From contig NZ_JACYHE010000018.1 in the NCBI RefSeq assembly GCF_021696945.1, positions 27,313 through 91,312 on the forward strand: 64,000 nt of DNA. Reading direction: 5' to 3'. Below the pieces are notes generated by a model, which saw only the letters and a program-made list of their open reading frames with translations, was not told the origin of the DNA and made no database searches. Source of the stretch: Streptomyces sp. JJ36 (lineage in GTDB: Bacteria > Actinomycetota > Actinomycetes > Streptomycetales > Streptomycetaceae). Position 1 is the first letter of the stretch, and each line of letters opens with the position of its first letter. Shown here piece after piece: positions 9,110-17,560 of the stretch. The position numbers and the translations under genes were made by a program.

Positions 9110-10149
9110 CCACCTCCGCCGCCGCGCACACCGCCGGCACCGGCACCGCGAAGAACCTGCTGGACCCGGGATTCGAGCTCACCCTCCGCCCGATGCGCTA
9201 CCCGGACTTCTACGACCGCTACCGGGACGCGATCAAGAACACCTGGACCGTGGAGGAGGTCGACCTTCACTCGGACGTGTCCGACCTGGCCGCGCTCTCC
9301 CCCGGCGAACAGCACATGATCAGCCGCCTGGTCGCCTTCTTCGCCACCGGGGACTCCATCGTGGCGAACAACCTGGTGCTGACCCTGTACAAGCACATCA
9401 ACTCGCCGGAGGCCCGGCTCTACCTCTCGCGGCAGCTCTTCGAGGAGGCCGTGCACGTCCAGTTCTATCTGACGCTGCTCGACACCTACCTGCCCGACCC
9501 GGACGAGCGGGCGAAGGCGTTCGCCGCGGTGGAGAACATCCCCTCCATCCGGGAGAAGGCGCAGTTCTGCTTCCGCTGGATGGATCAGGTGGAGGAGATC
9601 GACCGGCTGGAGACCCGGGCCGACCGGCGGCACTTCCTGCTCAACCTGATCTGCTTCGCCGCCTGCATCGAGGGGCTGTTCTTCTACGGCGCCTTCGCCT
9701 ACGTCTACTGGTTCCGCTCCCGCGGCCTGCTGCACGGACTGGCCACGGGGACCAACTGGGTCTTCCGCGACGAGTCGATGCACATGTCCTTCGCCTTCGA
9801 CGTGGTGGACACCGTGCGGCAGGAGGAGCCGGAGCTCTTCGACGCCGAGCTGGAGCAGCAGGTCACCACGATGCTGGAGGAGGCCGTGGAGGCCGAGCTC
9901 CAGTTCGCCCGCGACCTGTGCGGCGACGGCCTGCCGGGGATGAACACCGGCTCGATGCGGGAGTACCTGGAGGCGGTGGCCGACCAGCGGCTGACCCGGC
10001 TGGGCTTCCCGGCGCGCTACGGCTCGCGGAACCCGTTCTCCTTCATGGAGCTGCAGAACGTCCAGGAGCTGACGAACTTCTTCGAGCGGCGGGCCTCCGC
10101 GTACCAGGTCGCCGTGGAGGGGTCCGTCTCCCTCGACGACGACTTCTGA
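9106..10149 (+). CDS. nrdB: Class Ia ribonucleoside-diphosphate reductase, small (radical) subunit
   Basis: A 347-residue ferritin-like subunit that houses the di-iron centre and stable tyrosyl radical used by NrdA. Iron-ligand motifs are visible: FEEAVHVQFY (E and H ligands), CIEGLFFYGAF, and FRDESMHMSF. GTG at 9106 overlaps the nrdA stop (GTGA) and has GAGG 7 bases upstream; the ATG at 9100 is too close to that site. The C-terminus DDDF-type tail is the docking peptide for the large subunit. In S. coelicolor a third gene, nrdS, follows in the operon; here a terminator hairpin and the convergent deformylase gene follow instead. Confidence 0.95.
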   Translation: MTTSAAAHTAGTGTAKNLLDPGFELTLRPMRYPDFYDRYRDAIKNTWTVEEVDLHSDVSDLAALSPGEQHMISRLVAFFATGDSIVANNLVLTLYKHINSPEARLYLSRQLFEEAVHVQFYLTLLDTYLPDPDERAKAFAAVENIPSIREKAQFCFRWMDQVEEIDRLETRADRRHFLLNLICFAACIEGLFFYGAFAYVYWFRSRGLLHGLATGTNWVFRDESMHMSFAFDVVDTVRQEEPELFDAELEQQVTTMLEEAVEAELQFARDLCGDGLPGMNTGSMREYLEAVADQRLTRLGFPARYGSRNPFSFMELQNVQELTNFFERRASAYQVAVEGSVSLDDDF

Positions 10150-10156
10150 CCGGTGT

Positions 10157-10193
10157 ACCGGCCCGGTACCTGCCCACGGCGCACCGGGCCGGT
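10157..10193. terminator. Bidirectional terminator between nrdB and def
   Basis: ACCGGCCCGGT (10157-10167) pairs perfectly with ACCGGGCCGGT (10183-10193) across a 15-base loop. It lies between two convergent genes and can serve both. Confidence 0.8.
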
Positions 10194-10207
10194 GCCGGGC
10201 CGGCGGG

Positions 10208-10840
10208 TCAGTCGTTCGGCACCGTCTCGTAGCGCGGGGTGCCCTCGGCCATCTGCTTGAGGGCGTCCTTCCGCTCCCGCTTCGACAGCCGGTCGAGGTA
10301 GAGGTAGCCGTAGAGGTGGTCCGTCTCGTGCTGGAGGCACCGCGCGAAGTAGCCGGTGCCCCGCACGGCGATCGGCTTGCCCTCCGCGTCCTGGCCGCGC
10401 ACCACGGCCACGTCCGGGCGCGGCAGCGAGGCGTAGGCGGTGGGCACGGAGAGGCAGCCCTCGTTCGAGTCGTCCAGCACCCGCTCCCCGGCGGGGAGTT
10501 CGTCCAGCACCGGGTTGCAGACGACGCCGACGTGCCGGACGCCGTCGTCGTCCGGGCAGTCGTAGACGAAGACCTTCAGGTCGACGCCGATCTGGTTGGC
10601 GGCCAGCCCCACCCCCTCGGCGGCGCGCTGGCTGGCGAACATGTCGTCGATCAGCGTGGCGAGGTCGTCGCCGAACTCGGTGACCTCCTGGCACTCCCGG
10701 TGCAGCACCGGGTTGCCGACGACCGTGATCGGCCGCGCCGTGCCGCGGGAGCGGTGAGCCTGCTCGCGCTCCTCGCAGTCCTGGGTGTCGTCGACGAACT
10801 CGTCGACCGGCTCCGACCGGGTCTCCTGCTGCTGCGCCAT
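10208..10840 (-). CDS. def: Peptide deformylase
   Basis: Removes the formyl group from the initiator methionine of new proteins. All three family motifs are present: [10 protein letters not shown] (motif 1), EGCLS (motif 2, metal-binding cysteine) and QHETDH (motif 3, the HExxH metal and catalytic site). The protein is 210 residues with an unconserved, acidic N-terminal extension of about 35 residues before the [12 protein letters not shown] start of the fold. I chose ATG 10840, which has GAGGAAGG 11 bases upstream; a GTG 7 codons earlier overlaps that site. Streptomycetes carry several def copies; which one this is cannot be told. It converges with nrdB. Confidence 0.93.
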   Translation of the reverse strand: MAQQQETRSEPVDEFVDDTQDCEEREQAHRSRGTARPITVVGNPVLHRECQEVTEFGDDLATLIDDMFASQRAAEGVGLAANQIGVDLKVFVYDCPDDDGVRHVGVVCNPVLDELPAGERVLDDSNEGCLSVPTAYASLPRPDVAVVRGQDAEGKPIAVRGTGYFARCLQHETDHLYGYLYLDRLSKRERKDALKQMAEGTPRYETVPND

Positions 10841-10954
10841 TCCGCCGTACGCCTTCCTCACACCGGGTGCCCGGTCCGCGGGACACCGTCTGGACTCGTC
10901 GCCCCGCGCGCTCGCGGCCGTCCGCAGGGTCGCCCTACAGGGTACGGCTCCCGC

Positions 10955-11986
10955 TCAGCAGACCTCTTCGAGATCCCGCCACTCCCGGGTGTCCGGGCTG
11001 TCCGCGACCCAGCCGTCGAGCAGCCCGCGCACCAGCGAGGCCGGCGCGGCCAGCCCGCACTCGCGCTCCGGCACCCAGAGATCGCCGGGGCCGCCCGGGG
11101 TCATGTGCCCCAGCGGCCCGGGGTGGCCGGGCGAGCTGTGGTCGTGCGGGTCCAGGTGGACCGTGCCGTCGCCCTCGTCGCTCGGCATCGTGCTCTCCGA
11201 GCAGGACCGGCACAGCAGCCGCACCGACGAGGACCAGTCCTCCGCCGCGAACCCGGCGTCGGCGGCCAGCCGCTCCAGTGCGTCCCGGTCCGACTCGTCC
11301 GCCGCCTCCAGCAGCACCACCCAGGTCGGGACGGGTGACGGTGCCCACAGCTCGATCTCGTCGAAGACCGGGTAGGACGGCCCGGCGGCGGTGGTGCGCT
11401 CACCGTGCGGCACGCCGTCGTGCAGCACCACCTCGCCCCAGCGGCGGCCGGAGGACGGCAGCGGGATGCTCTGGATCTCCAGCCGTGCCGGGTCGATCCG
11501 CCGGCCCCAGACGACCTCGGCCTCGCCCTCCGGGGAGAGCCGCACGGCCGCGCTGCCGAGCTGCATCCCGGTGGGCTCGCCTGCCGCGGCGGCGCCGTGC
11601 GCCTCGCCGGGCACCCGCAGCCCGTACGCCTGCCAGGCCCGGCGCGCCAGCGGCCAGTCCTGCAGGGCGGTGGCGGCGATGCCGACGTTCCACCAGTCGG
11701 GCGCTCCGGCGTCCCGGTCCAGCAGGGCCACCGCGCGCAGCCCGGCCGCGCGGGCCTGATCCCAGTCGTGGCGGAACTTGTGCAGCAGCGCCAGGTTGAA
11801 CCAGGACTCGGACAGCCAGGGCTCCAGATCGGCGGCACGGGTGAGCAGGGCGCCCGCGTCCTCGTAACGCCCGTCCCCGATGAGTGTGAACGCGCGGTCG
11901 GTCGCCTGCCGCCAGGAGGCGGAGGGCCGGTGCCGCACCCTGCCGAAGATCCTCACGATGTCCGCCTGATGTCCCGCCTGTCGCAT
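10955..11986 (-). CDS. Tetratricopeptide-repeat protein, conserved in streptomycetes
   Basis: A 343-residue cytoplasmic protein. Residues about 20-110 form two to three TPR-like helical pairs (ATDRAFTLIGDGRYEDAGALLTR; WFNLALLHKFRHDWDQARAAG; WNVGIAATALQDWPLARRAW). The rest is a conserved mixed alpha/beta region with a CRSC cysteine pair followed by an acidic/histidine-rich loop (LDPHDHSSPGH) and ends in a Trp-rich tail. The ATG at 11986 begins the MRQAGHQADIVRIFG segment; earlier in-frame codons encode an arginine-rich run unlike a protein start. No catalytic motif is recognised and the function is unknown. It probably does not share an mRNA with def, 114 bases away. Confidence 0.75.
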   Translation of the reverse strand: MRQAGHQADIVRIFGRVRHRPSASWRQATDRAFTLIGDGRYEDAGALLTRAADLEPWLSESWFNLALLHKFRHDWDQARAAGLRAVALLDRDAGAPDWWNVGIAATALQDWPLARRAWQAYGLRVPGEAHGAAAAGEPTGMQLGSAAVRLSPEGEAEVVWGRRIDPARLEIQSIPLPSSGRRWGEVVLHDGVPHGERTTAAGPSYPVFDEIELWAPSPVPTWVVLLEAADESDRDALERLAADAGFAAEDWSSSVRLLCRSCSESTMPSDEGDGTVHLDPHDHSSPGHPGPLGHMTPGGPGDLWVPERECGLAAPASLVRGLLDGWVADSPDTREWRDLEEVC

Positions 11987-12105
11987 GTCCCGTGTCCGCC
12001 GCGCGCCGCCCCTGGAGCGCCTCCGTCTCCCCTCGTCGTACCGTCTCCGGTCGCTTCCGCGGTTCCCCCCTCGCATCCAACCATGCCCAGTCCGGACCCC
12101 GCTCA

Positions 12106-13374
12106 CTACCCGGAGGTCCTACCCGGCGGTCGCCGGGGGCCGCCGCCCGTGACCACCCGGGAGAGCGCCGCGACCACGCCCGGGTCGAAGTCCCGGGCGC
12201 CGCCCAGCCGCAGCCGCTCCAGCGCGTGCAGCGGCCCCGCCACGGCCCCGCCACGGGCCGGGGCGGCCGTCAGCTCGGCATAGGCGTTGGCCACCCGGAG
12301 GATCCGCGCCGTCACGGGCTGTTCCCGGTAGGGGTCGGCCTGCCGCTCCACGACGACCGCCACGGCCTCCGGCACGCCCGTACGGCGCACCACGGCGCCG
12401 CCCAGCAGGGCGATGCGGCGCCGCCGGTCCTCCGCCAGTGGTTCGGTGGCGCCTCCCTCGACCGGGTCCGGCAGCGAGAGCTGCCCGATGTCGTGCATCA
12501 GCGCGGCGTACTCCAGGACGGTGAGCCGCGGTCCGGACAGGCCCAGTTCACGCCCCACGGCACGGCTGAGCACGGCGACCCGGCGCGCGTGCCCGTGCGG
12601 GGTGTGGCCGGCGATCTCGGTGGCCCGGGCGAGGGAGGCGACGGTCTGCCGGTAGGTGGCCCGTACGGCGGCGTGGCGGCGGAAGGCGAGATGGGTGAGG
12701 AGCAGCGGCACACAGCAGACCGGCAGCGCCCACAGCCCGGCGGCGCCCACAGCCAGCGCCGGCACCACGCCGGTGGCGGCGACGGCGGGCACGATGCCCA
12801 CGGTCGCGCGTATCTCCTCGGGCAGCAGCAGCGGGAAGGGCCGGCCGCTGCGGGCGGCGGCCACGGCGCGCAGCACCGCGTCGCAGAGCCCGGTGAGCAG
12901 CAGTACGGCGGGCAGCAGCACCGCGTACGGGCCGCCGGTCCAGGCGCCCGGCGGCCCTCCGGCGCCGAGCGGCAGGCAGCAGGTGGCGGCGAAGCCCGCG
13001 GTGAGCACCCGGCGGGCCGCGTGCTCCAGCGGATCGCGGCCGGCCGTGCCACGCAGGACGTGCGGCGTGAGCCCGGCCAGGGTGGCGACCGCGGTGACCG
13101 CCACCACCTCCGGCACCCCGTGCGTGACCGGCCGCCCGCCGACCGCGTCCAGCAGGGCGTAGCCGAGCGCACCCGCAGCGCCGAGCGGCGCGGCCGGCCG
13201 GGCCACGCCGGGCAGCCGCACCCGCAGCGCCTCGCCGAGGGCCACGACCAGGCCGAAGGCGAGGGCGACCCGGGGCTGCGGCAGGCCGTGCCCGAGTGTC
13301 ACGGCGACGCCCACGACGGCCACGAGGCCGCCGGCGGCGCGTACCGCGGCGGCCGCGGTCCCGCCGCCCCTCAC
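12106..13374 (-). CDS. Membrane HD-domain protein with degenerate GYP segment
   Basis: A 422-residue protein with about six to seven hydrophobic segments in residues 1-235 and a cytoplasmic HD phosphohydrolase domain behind (HGHARRVAVLSRAVG; LMHDIGQLSLPD with the HD pair at 294-295). The region that should hold the GYP motif reads ADPYREQPVTARILRVANAYAEL, so the signature is lost although the DAY/NAY helix remains. Its GTG start lies 7 bases after the stop of the next HD-GYP gene, with AGGCGG upstream, so the two are co-transcribed. True HD-GYP enzymes degrade cyclic dinucleotides; this one may be a partner or have another phosphate ester substrate. Confidence 0.8.
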   Translation of the reverse strand: MRGGGTAAAAVRAAGGLVAVVGVAVTLGHGLPQPRVALAFGLVVALGEALRVRLPGVARPAAPLGAAGALGYALLDAVGGRPVTHGVPEVVAVTAVATLAGLTPHVLRGTAGRDPLEHAARRVLTAGFAATCCLPLGAGGPPGAWTGGPYAVLLPAVLLLTGLCDAVLRAVAAARSGRPFPLLLPEEIRATVGIVPAVAATGVVPALAVGAAGLWALPVCCVPLLLTHLAFRRHAAVRATYRQTVASLARATEIAGHTPHGHARRVAVLSRAVGRELGLSGPRLTVLEYAALMHDIGQLSLPDPVEGGATEPLAEDRRRRIALLGGAVVRRTGVPEAVAVVVERQADPYREQPVTARILRVANAYAELTAAPARGGAVAGPLHALERLRLGGARDFDPGVVAALSRVVTGGGPRRPPGRTSG

Positions 13375-13381
13375 GACCGCC

Positions 13382-15136
13382 TCATGAGCGCGGGCCTCCG
13401 CGCCCCGGGCGTGCGGCGCCTGGGGTGGCCGACGGTCCGGGGGCCGCCTCGGGGGAGGAGGGGCCGGACGAGGAGGTTCCCCGTGCCGTGTCCGTGGCCT
13501 GGGAGCCGGGCGCCGCAGGGTGCACCGGGAGGCCGGGCGCCGCGCCGGTGGCGGTGCCGTACGGCGGGTGGGCGGCCGCGGGTGGCGGAGCCCCGGCCGG
13601 GGAGGGCCGGGCTGGGGAGGGCCGGGCCGGGGAGGTCCCGGCGGAGGGACAGGGCACAGCAGGACAGGCCACGGAGGGACACGGCCCGGCAGACGGGCTC
13701 AGGGCCGGACAGGCTGCGGCGGGGGAAGGCGCGGTCGGGCACCCGACGGCCTCGCCGGCCCCCGCGGGCGGGAGCACGGCGCCGGCCGGGACCGGCATGT
13801 CCGGCTGGTCAGTGGTCACCGCCGGGTGCCAGCCGTGCCGTTCGAGCGCCCGGGCCAGCGCGTCGACCATCCGCGGGTCGAACTGCGTGCCCGCACAGCG
13901 CCGCAGCTCGGCGACGGCGGCGGCCACCGGCCGGCCGCGGCGGTAACTGCGGGTGGAGGTCATCGCGTCGAAGGCGTCGGCCACCGCGACCACCCGGGCC
14001 GGTTCCGGGATCTGCCGCCCGGCGAGCCCGTAGGGATAGCCCGCGCCGTCGAGGCGCTCGTGGTGGTGCAGCACGGCCGTACACGCCTCACGGAGGAAGC
14101 CGATGCCGCGCACCATCTCGTGCCCGTACTCCGGGTGCCGCTCGACGACGCGGCGCTCCGCCGCGGTGAGCGGCCCCTCCTTGCGCAGCAGCCGGGTGGG
14201 GACGCCCAGCTTGCCCACGTCGTGCAGGATCCCGGCGAACCGGAGCAGCTCCACCCGTTCCTCGGGCATGCCCAGCTCGCGGGCGATCAGCACCGAGGCC
14301 CGCCCCACGCGCTCGCCGTGGCCGCGGGTGTAGCGGTCCTTGAGGTCGACGGCCTGCACCAGGGCGCGGACGGTCGCCTGATGGGCGGCGCGCTCCCGGT
14401 GGTACTGGGCGAAGACCCAGCAGCAGACCGCCATGGGCAGCAGCACGGTCAGCGCCGCGACCGGCCCGTACGGGCTGCGCCAGACCACCGCCATCAGCAG
14501 CCCGGCCGGCCCCTGCACCAGGTACGGCGCCGCCGCGCGCCGGAACCGGCCGCGCCAGGCCCTGCCCGGCGGGCAGCCCTCGGCGGCCACCAGGATCGCC
14601 CCGTCGAGCGCCACCCGGACGGCACCGAAGGCCAGCGCCGCCGCACAGGCGGGGAACAGCGCGGACGGGAGCGCACCCGCGGCGGTCTCCCGGGTGAGGG
14701 GCGCGGAGAGGGCCCCCAGCACGCCCCCGGCGGCCGCCGCGGCGAGGGCGAGCTGGGCGGCGCGCCAGAGCCGCCGGGCCACGGCGTGCCCCGCCGCCAC
14801 GCGGCCGGTCAGGGCGCCGGCCAGCGGCACCAGGGCCGCCGCGCCGGGCGGGAGCAGGAGGACGGCGGTCAGCAGCACCGGCCCGCAGAGTTCCGCGGGG
14901 CCGCCGTGCTCACCTCCGGTGCGGGAGGGCGGCCGGTGCCGGCGGAGCGCCGGGCACCGGGGGGCGTACTCCAGCAGGGCGTGCAGCGCGGCGAGGGCGA
15001 GCAGCGTGCGGGGGTCCACGCCGCCCGGCCGGAGGAGAACGGGTGCGGCGCACGCCGCCGCCGCGAGCGCGACGGACGCGATCAGGGCGCGCGCCCCGAG
15101 GGGCAATCCGGGCCGCCCCGCCCCCCGAACACTCAT
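13382..15136 (-). CDS. Membrane HD-GYP phosphohydrolase
   Basis: A 584-residue protein. The first ~240 residues are a multi-helix membrane part, residues ~265-450 a complete HD-GYP domain: YTRGHGERVGRASVLI, GILHDVGKLGVP (HD near 305), HPEYGHEMVRGI, HHHERLDGAGYPYGL (the GYP motif, near 365) and VADAFDAMTSTRSYR. Family knowledge: such domains hydrolyse cyclic di-GMP or similar dinucleotides, using a two- or three-metal centre. The last ~110 residues are a disordered Pro/Ala/Ser-rich tail. ATG 15136 has GAAGGGGGG upstream; 38 codons of open frame before it are not credible. Substrate has not been established for streptomycete members. Confidence 0.9.
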   Translation of the reverse strand: MSVRGAGRPGLPLGARALIASVALAAAACAAPVLLRPGGVDPRTLLALAALHALLEYAPRCPALRRHRPPSRTGGEHGGPAELCGPVLLTAVLLLPPGAAALVPLAGALTGRVAAGHAVARRLWRAAQLALAAAAAGGVLGALSAPLTRETAAGALPSALFPACAAALAFGAVRVALDGAILVAAEGCPPGRAWRGRFRRAAAPYLVQGPAGLLMAVVWRSPYGPVAALTVLLPMAVCCWVFAQYHRERAAHQATVRALVQAVDLKDRYTRGHGERVGRASVLIARELGMPEERVELLRFAGILHDVGKLGVPTRLLRKEGPLTAAERRVVERHPEYGHEMVRGIGFLREACTAVLHHHERLDGAGYPYGLAGRQIPEPARVVAVADAFDAMTSTRSYRRGRPVAAAVAELRRCAGTQFDPRMVDALARALERHGWHPAVTTDQPDMPVPAGAVLPPAGAGEAVGCPTAPSPAAACPALSPSAGPCPSVACPAVPCPSAGTSPARPSPARPSPAGAPPPAAAHPPYGTATGAAPGLPVHPAAPGSQATDTARGTSSSGPSSPEAAPGPSATPGAARPGRGGPRS

Positions 15137-15215
15137 GGCGTGCCCCCCTTCGCTCGCCGCCCTCGCGCACAGGTGAGGGACGATAGGGGCGGCACGCGGG
15201 GCTACGGGGGCATAC

Positions 15216-15261
15216 GCCCAATTTGGGCAGGCCCCCGGGGCAAACCGCACCCGTACGGGTG
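15216..15261. promoter_or_regulatory. Two palindromes upstream of the HD-GYP gene
   Basis: GCCCAATTTGGGC (15216-15228; six-base arms around one base) and CACCCGTACGGGTG (15248-15261; perfect 14-bp palindrome) lie 80-125 bases before the HD-GYP start and after the rsrA stop. They could be operators for the HD-GYP operon or weak terminator stems. No known binding consensus is recognised. Confidence 0.4.
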
Positions 15262-15335
15262 AATGCCGGGTGCGTTCCGGGAATGTGCCGCCGGCGAGGA
15301 CGGGCGGGCCGATGCGAGGGGCCGGCCCCGGAGTG

Positions 15336-15653
15336 TCAGGCCAGGTGCGTGCGGGGGCCCGGCTCCGGCCCGGACTCCTCGCTCTCCTCGACGAACTCGC
15401 CGGCCCGGATCGTCTCGATGCGGCCCATCACCTTGGCCCGCAGGTCGGACGGCACGTCGTCGTGCCCGCAGCACCGCTTGACGAGCTTCTTGACCTCCTG
15501 CTCCAGACCGTACTTCTCCAGGCAGGGCGAGCACTCGTCGAAGTGCTCCCGGTACTTGGCGCGGTCGGCGGCGGGCATCTCCCGGTCCAGGTACTCGTAG
15601 AGGTGGTCCAGGACCTCAGAGCAGTCCGTCTCGTGCGGCTCTCCGCAACTCAT
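15336..15653 (-). CDS. rsrA: Zinc-containing redox anti-sigma factor RsrA
   Basis: A 105-residue ZAS-family anti-sigma factor that holds SigR inactive in reducing conditions and lets it go when a disulfide forms and zinc is lost. The ZAS motif HFDECSPC (H-x3-C-x2-C) is present, together with the N-terminal cysteine ([15 protein letters not shown]) and the [10 protein letters not shown] segment, all as in S. coelicolor RsrA. ATG at 15653 overlaps the sigR stop by 4 bases (ATGA), which couples the two proteins in near-equal amounts. The acidic C-terminal tail ([11 protein letters not shown]) is poorly conserved. Transcribed from the sigR promoters. Confidence 0.96.
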   Translation of the reverse strand: MSCGEPHETDCSEVLDHLYEYLDREMPAADRAKYREHFDECSPCLEKYGLEQEVKKLVKRCCGHDDVPSDLRAKVMGRIETIRAGEFVEESEESGPEPGPRTHLA

Positions 15654-16318
15654 GACCCCGAGCCTTTCCGGTCGTGCGACTGGTCTCCCGCGGCCCCGGC
15701 CGGGACGAGACCGCGCTCCCGCGCGTAGTCCTCCAGCATGCCGCGGAGCTGCCGCCGCCCGCGGTGCAGACGGGACATCACGGTGCCGATGGGTGTCCCC
15801 ATGATGTCCGCGATCTCCTTGTAGGCAAAGCCCTCGACATCCGCCAGGTAGACGGCGATCCGGAACTCCTCCGGGATGTCCTGCAGGGCCTCCTTCACGT
15901 CGGAGTCCGGCAGGTGGTCGAGCGCCTGCGCCTCCGCCGAACGCAGTCCGGTGGACATGTGCGACTCGGCGCGGGCGAGCTGCCAGTCCTCGATCTCCTC
16001 CGCCGCACTGCGCTGCGGCTCCCGCTGCTTCTTGCGGTAGGAGTTGATGAAGGTGTTGGTGAGAATGCGGTAGAGCCAGGCCTTGAGGTTGGTGCCCTCG
16101 CGGAACTGGTGGAAGGACGCGTACGCCTTCGCGTAGGTCTCCTGCACCAGGTCCTCGGCATCCGCGGGGTTCCGCGTCATGCGGAGGGCCGCGGAGTAGA
16201 GCTGGTCCAGGAAGGTCAGGGCGTCGCGCTCGAAGCGCGCGCTCCGCTCCGCCGCCGTCTCCTGCGGCGCGCTCGGTGTGCTCTCCGTGCCGTCGTCGGT
16301 CCCGGTGACCGGACCCAC
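15650..16318 (-). CDS. sigR: Thiol-oxidative-stress ECF sigma factor SigR
   Basis: A 222-residue group 4 sigma factor that directs RNA polymerase to thiol-homeostasis genes (thioredoxin, mycothiol, mycoredoxin). Region 2 is seen as [24 protein letters not shown] and [21 protein letters not shown], region 4 as [20 protein letters not shown] followed by [20 protein letters not shown] give the short form starting at GTG 16318 (MGPVTGTDD...). The same frame continues upstream to an ATG at 16483, exactly 55 codons earlier, matching the known unstable sigma-R' isoform; see separate entry. Stop overlaps rsrA. A perfect SigR-type promoter lies upstream, so the operon is self-activating. Confidence 0.95.
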   Translation of the reverse strand: MGPVTGTDDGTESTPSAPQETAAERSARFERDALTFLDQLYSAALRMTRNPADAEDLVQETYAKAYASFHQFREGTNLKAWLYRILTNTFINSYRKKQREPQRSAAEEIEDWQLARAESHMSTGLRSAEAQALDHLPDSDVKEALQDIPEEFRIAVYLADVEGFAYKEIADIMGTPIGTVMSRLHRGRRQLRGMLEDYARERGLVPAGAAGDQSHDRKGSGS

Positions 16319-16483
16319 CTCCTCCGATGCCGTGCCGGGTCCGCGCGAGGACCCGTCCGCCTCGGAGAATAGACGACGACCCGTGCCCCCCGCCGCCTGA
16401 GCCGGGACGCCTCCGGCCAGCGCGAGCGTGGCCCAGTCCAGCTCGACGGCCTGGGGACGCTGCGGGCAAGCGACAGAACCCAT
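16319..16483 (-). other. sigR: 55-codon N-terminal extension giving the sigma-R' isoform
   Basis: The sigR frame is open upstream to ATG 16483 ([11 protein letters not shown]...), which has GAGGAGGAG 8 bases before it. Translation from here would give a 277-residue form. Established knowledge: in S. coelicolor the stress-induced transcript from the SigR-dependent promoter yields a sigma-R' that is 55 residues longer and degraded by Clp proteases, forming a negative feedback loop. The extension length here is exactly the same. The extension contains a Leu/Ala-rich segment and one cysteine. Confidence 0.85.
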
Positions 16484-16541
16484 GCGGTCCGCTCCTCCTC
16501 GTGGTGAACGTGCGCGTCGGCACGTGCGATGCACCGGGCAC

Positions 16542-16568
16542 AACAGTGTCCGGACCCCGTCCATTCCC
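16542..16568 (-). promoter_or_regulatory. SigR-dependent promoter of sigR-rsrA
   Basis: On the minus strand GGGAAT (16568-16563) is followed after exactly 18 bases by GTT (16544-16542), the SigR consensus GGAAT-N18/19-GTT. It would start transcription about 50 bases before the sigma-R' start codon. Direct sequence match to a well-established consensus. Confidence 0.92.
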
Positions 16569-16758
16569 GGCGGCCGGGTTTCCCACGTCACAGCGGGTCA
16601 CGCCCGCCGTCGGCCGCCCGCTTCCCGCCCCGCCCGGGGCCGGAGCCGGTCCCGCCGGGCCGGTCCCGCCGGGCCGGTGCGGTCGCCGCGGACGGTGCCC
16701 GGCCCTGGGCGGACGCCCGGCCCGGGGGCGGACGCCCGGCGCCGGGTGCGGCCGGTGC

Positions 16759-17436
16759 TCAGGCCAGACCGGCCAGCCAGCGGCGCACGGCCTCGGTGAG
16801 CACCTCCAGGGCCGCCTCCTGGGAGACCTCCGCGCGCTTCGGCACCGCGAAGCCGTGGTCACCGCCCGGCACCTCTGCCGTCTCGGTGCCGGCGGGGAAC
16901 TCGCCCGGGCGCCCGAAGGGGTCGCGGGCACCCTGCACGACCAGCACGGGCACCTCCACGCCGGTCAGCTCCTCCGCGCGGGACCGCTCCGGCTTCCCCG
17001 GGGGGTGCAGGGGGAAGGAGAGTGCCAGCACGGCCCGTGCGCCGAGCTCCTCCGCGGTACGGCAGGCCACCCGGGCCCCGGCGCTGCGGCCGCCCGCGAC
17101 CACCGGCAGGCCCGGTGCCGCCAGCCGGGGCCAGACGGCCCGCCAGCCGGCGTCCAGGGTCTTCGGGGCCGGAGCGACCCGTTTCCCCGCCACCCGCCAG
17201 GGCTGCTCGACCAGCGCCGTGGTCACGCCGTGCCCTGGCAGCGCCGCCGCCAGCGCCCGTAGGTCGCGGGCCTCGACGCCGCCGCCCGCGCCGTGCCCGA
17301 GGGCGAGCACCAGGCCGGGTGCCGCGGCGTCGTACCAGGTGATCCGCGCGTCGCCGTGCGGGGTGGGGACGGTTTCGGTGCGTGACGGCGCAGGGGCCGT
17401 CGTGGGGTTGCCGGACTTCCCGGTGGTCTCGCTCAT
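16759..17436 (-). CDS. Alpha/beta hydrolase of the KANSL3/Tex30-like family
   Basis: A 225-residue cytoplasmic alpha/beta-hydrolase-like protein. Visible elements: LALGHGAGGG (oxyanion-hole loop), VAGGRSAGARVA (nucleophile-elbow serine), VQGARDPFG (acid) and GGDHGFAV (histidine), a complete catalytic triad in the right order. It is similar in size to the bacterial dienelactone-hydrolase-like KANL3/Tex30 group, whose substrates are unknown. The ATG at 17436 starts a short disordered stretch rich in Thr/Pro. It lies 275 bases from sigR in the same direction, beyond the sigR promoter, and runs separately. Confidence 0.82.
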   Translation of the reverse strand: MSETTGKSGNPTTAPAPSRTETVPTPHGDARITWYDAAAPGLVLALGHGAGGGVEARDLRALAAALPGHGVTTALVEQPWRVAGKRVAPAPKTLDAGWRAVWPRLAAPGLPVVAGGRSAGARVACRTAEELGARAVLALSFPLHPPGKPERSRAEELTGVEVPVLVVQGARDPFGRPGEFPAGTETAEVPGGDHGFAVPKRAEVSQEAALEVLTEAVRRWLAGLA

Positions 17437-17560
17437 CCGCCCAGCCTGCCGTACCCGGGCGCCGGATCCGGGGGGACGTGCCCGGACCCGGCCGGGAGAC
17501 CCCGCGCGGCAGACGCCGGGGGCGCCCGGCCGTCCCGGAATGTGGCCCGGGTCCCACTCC

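Noticed and set aside
15278..15310. GGGAAT near 15278 as a third SigR promoter
   Set aside because: No GTT at 18 or 19 bases and wrong strand for the HD-GYP and rsrA genes.
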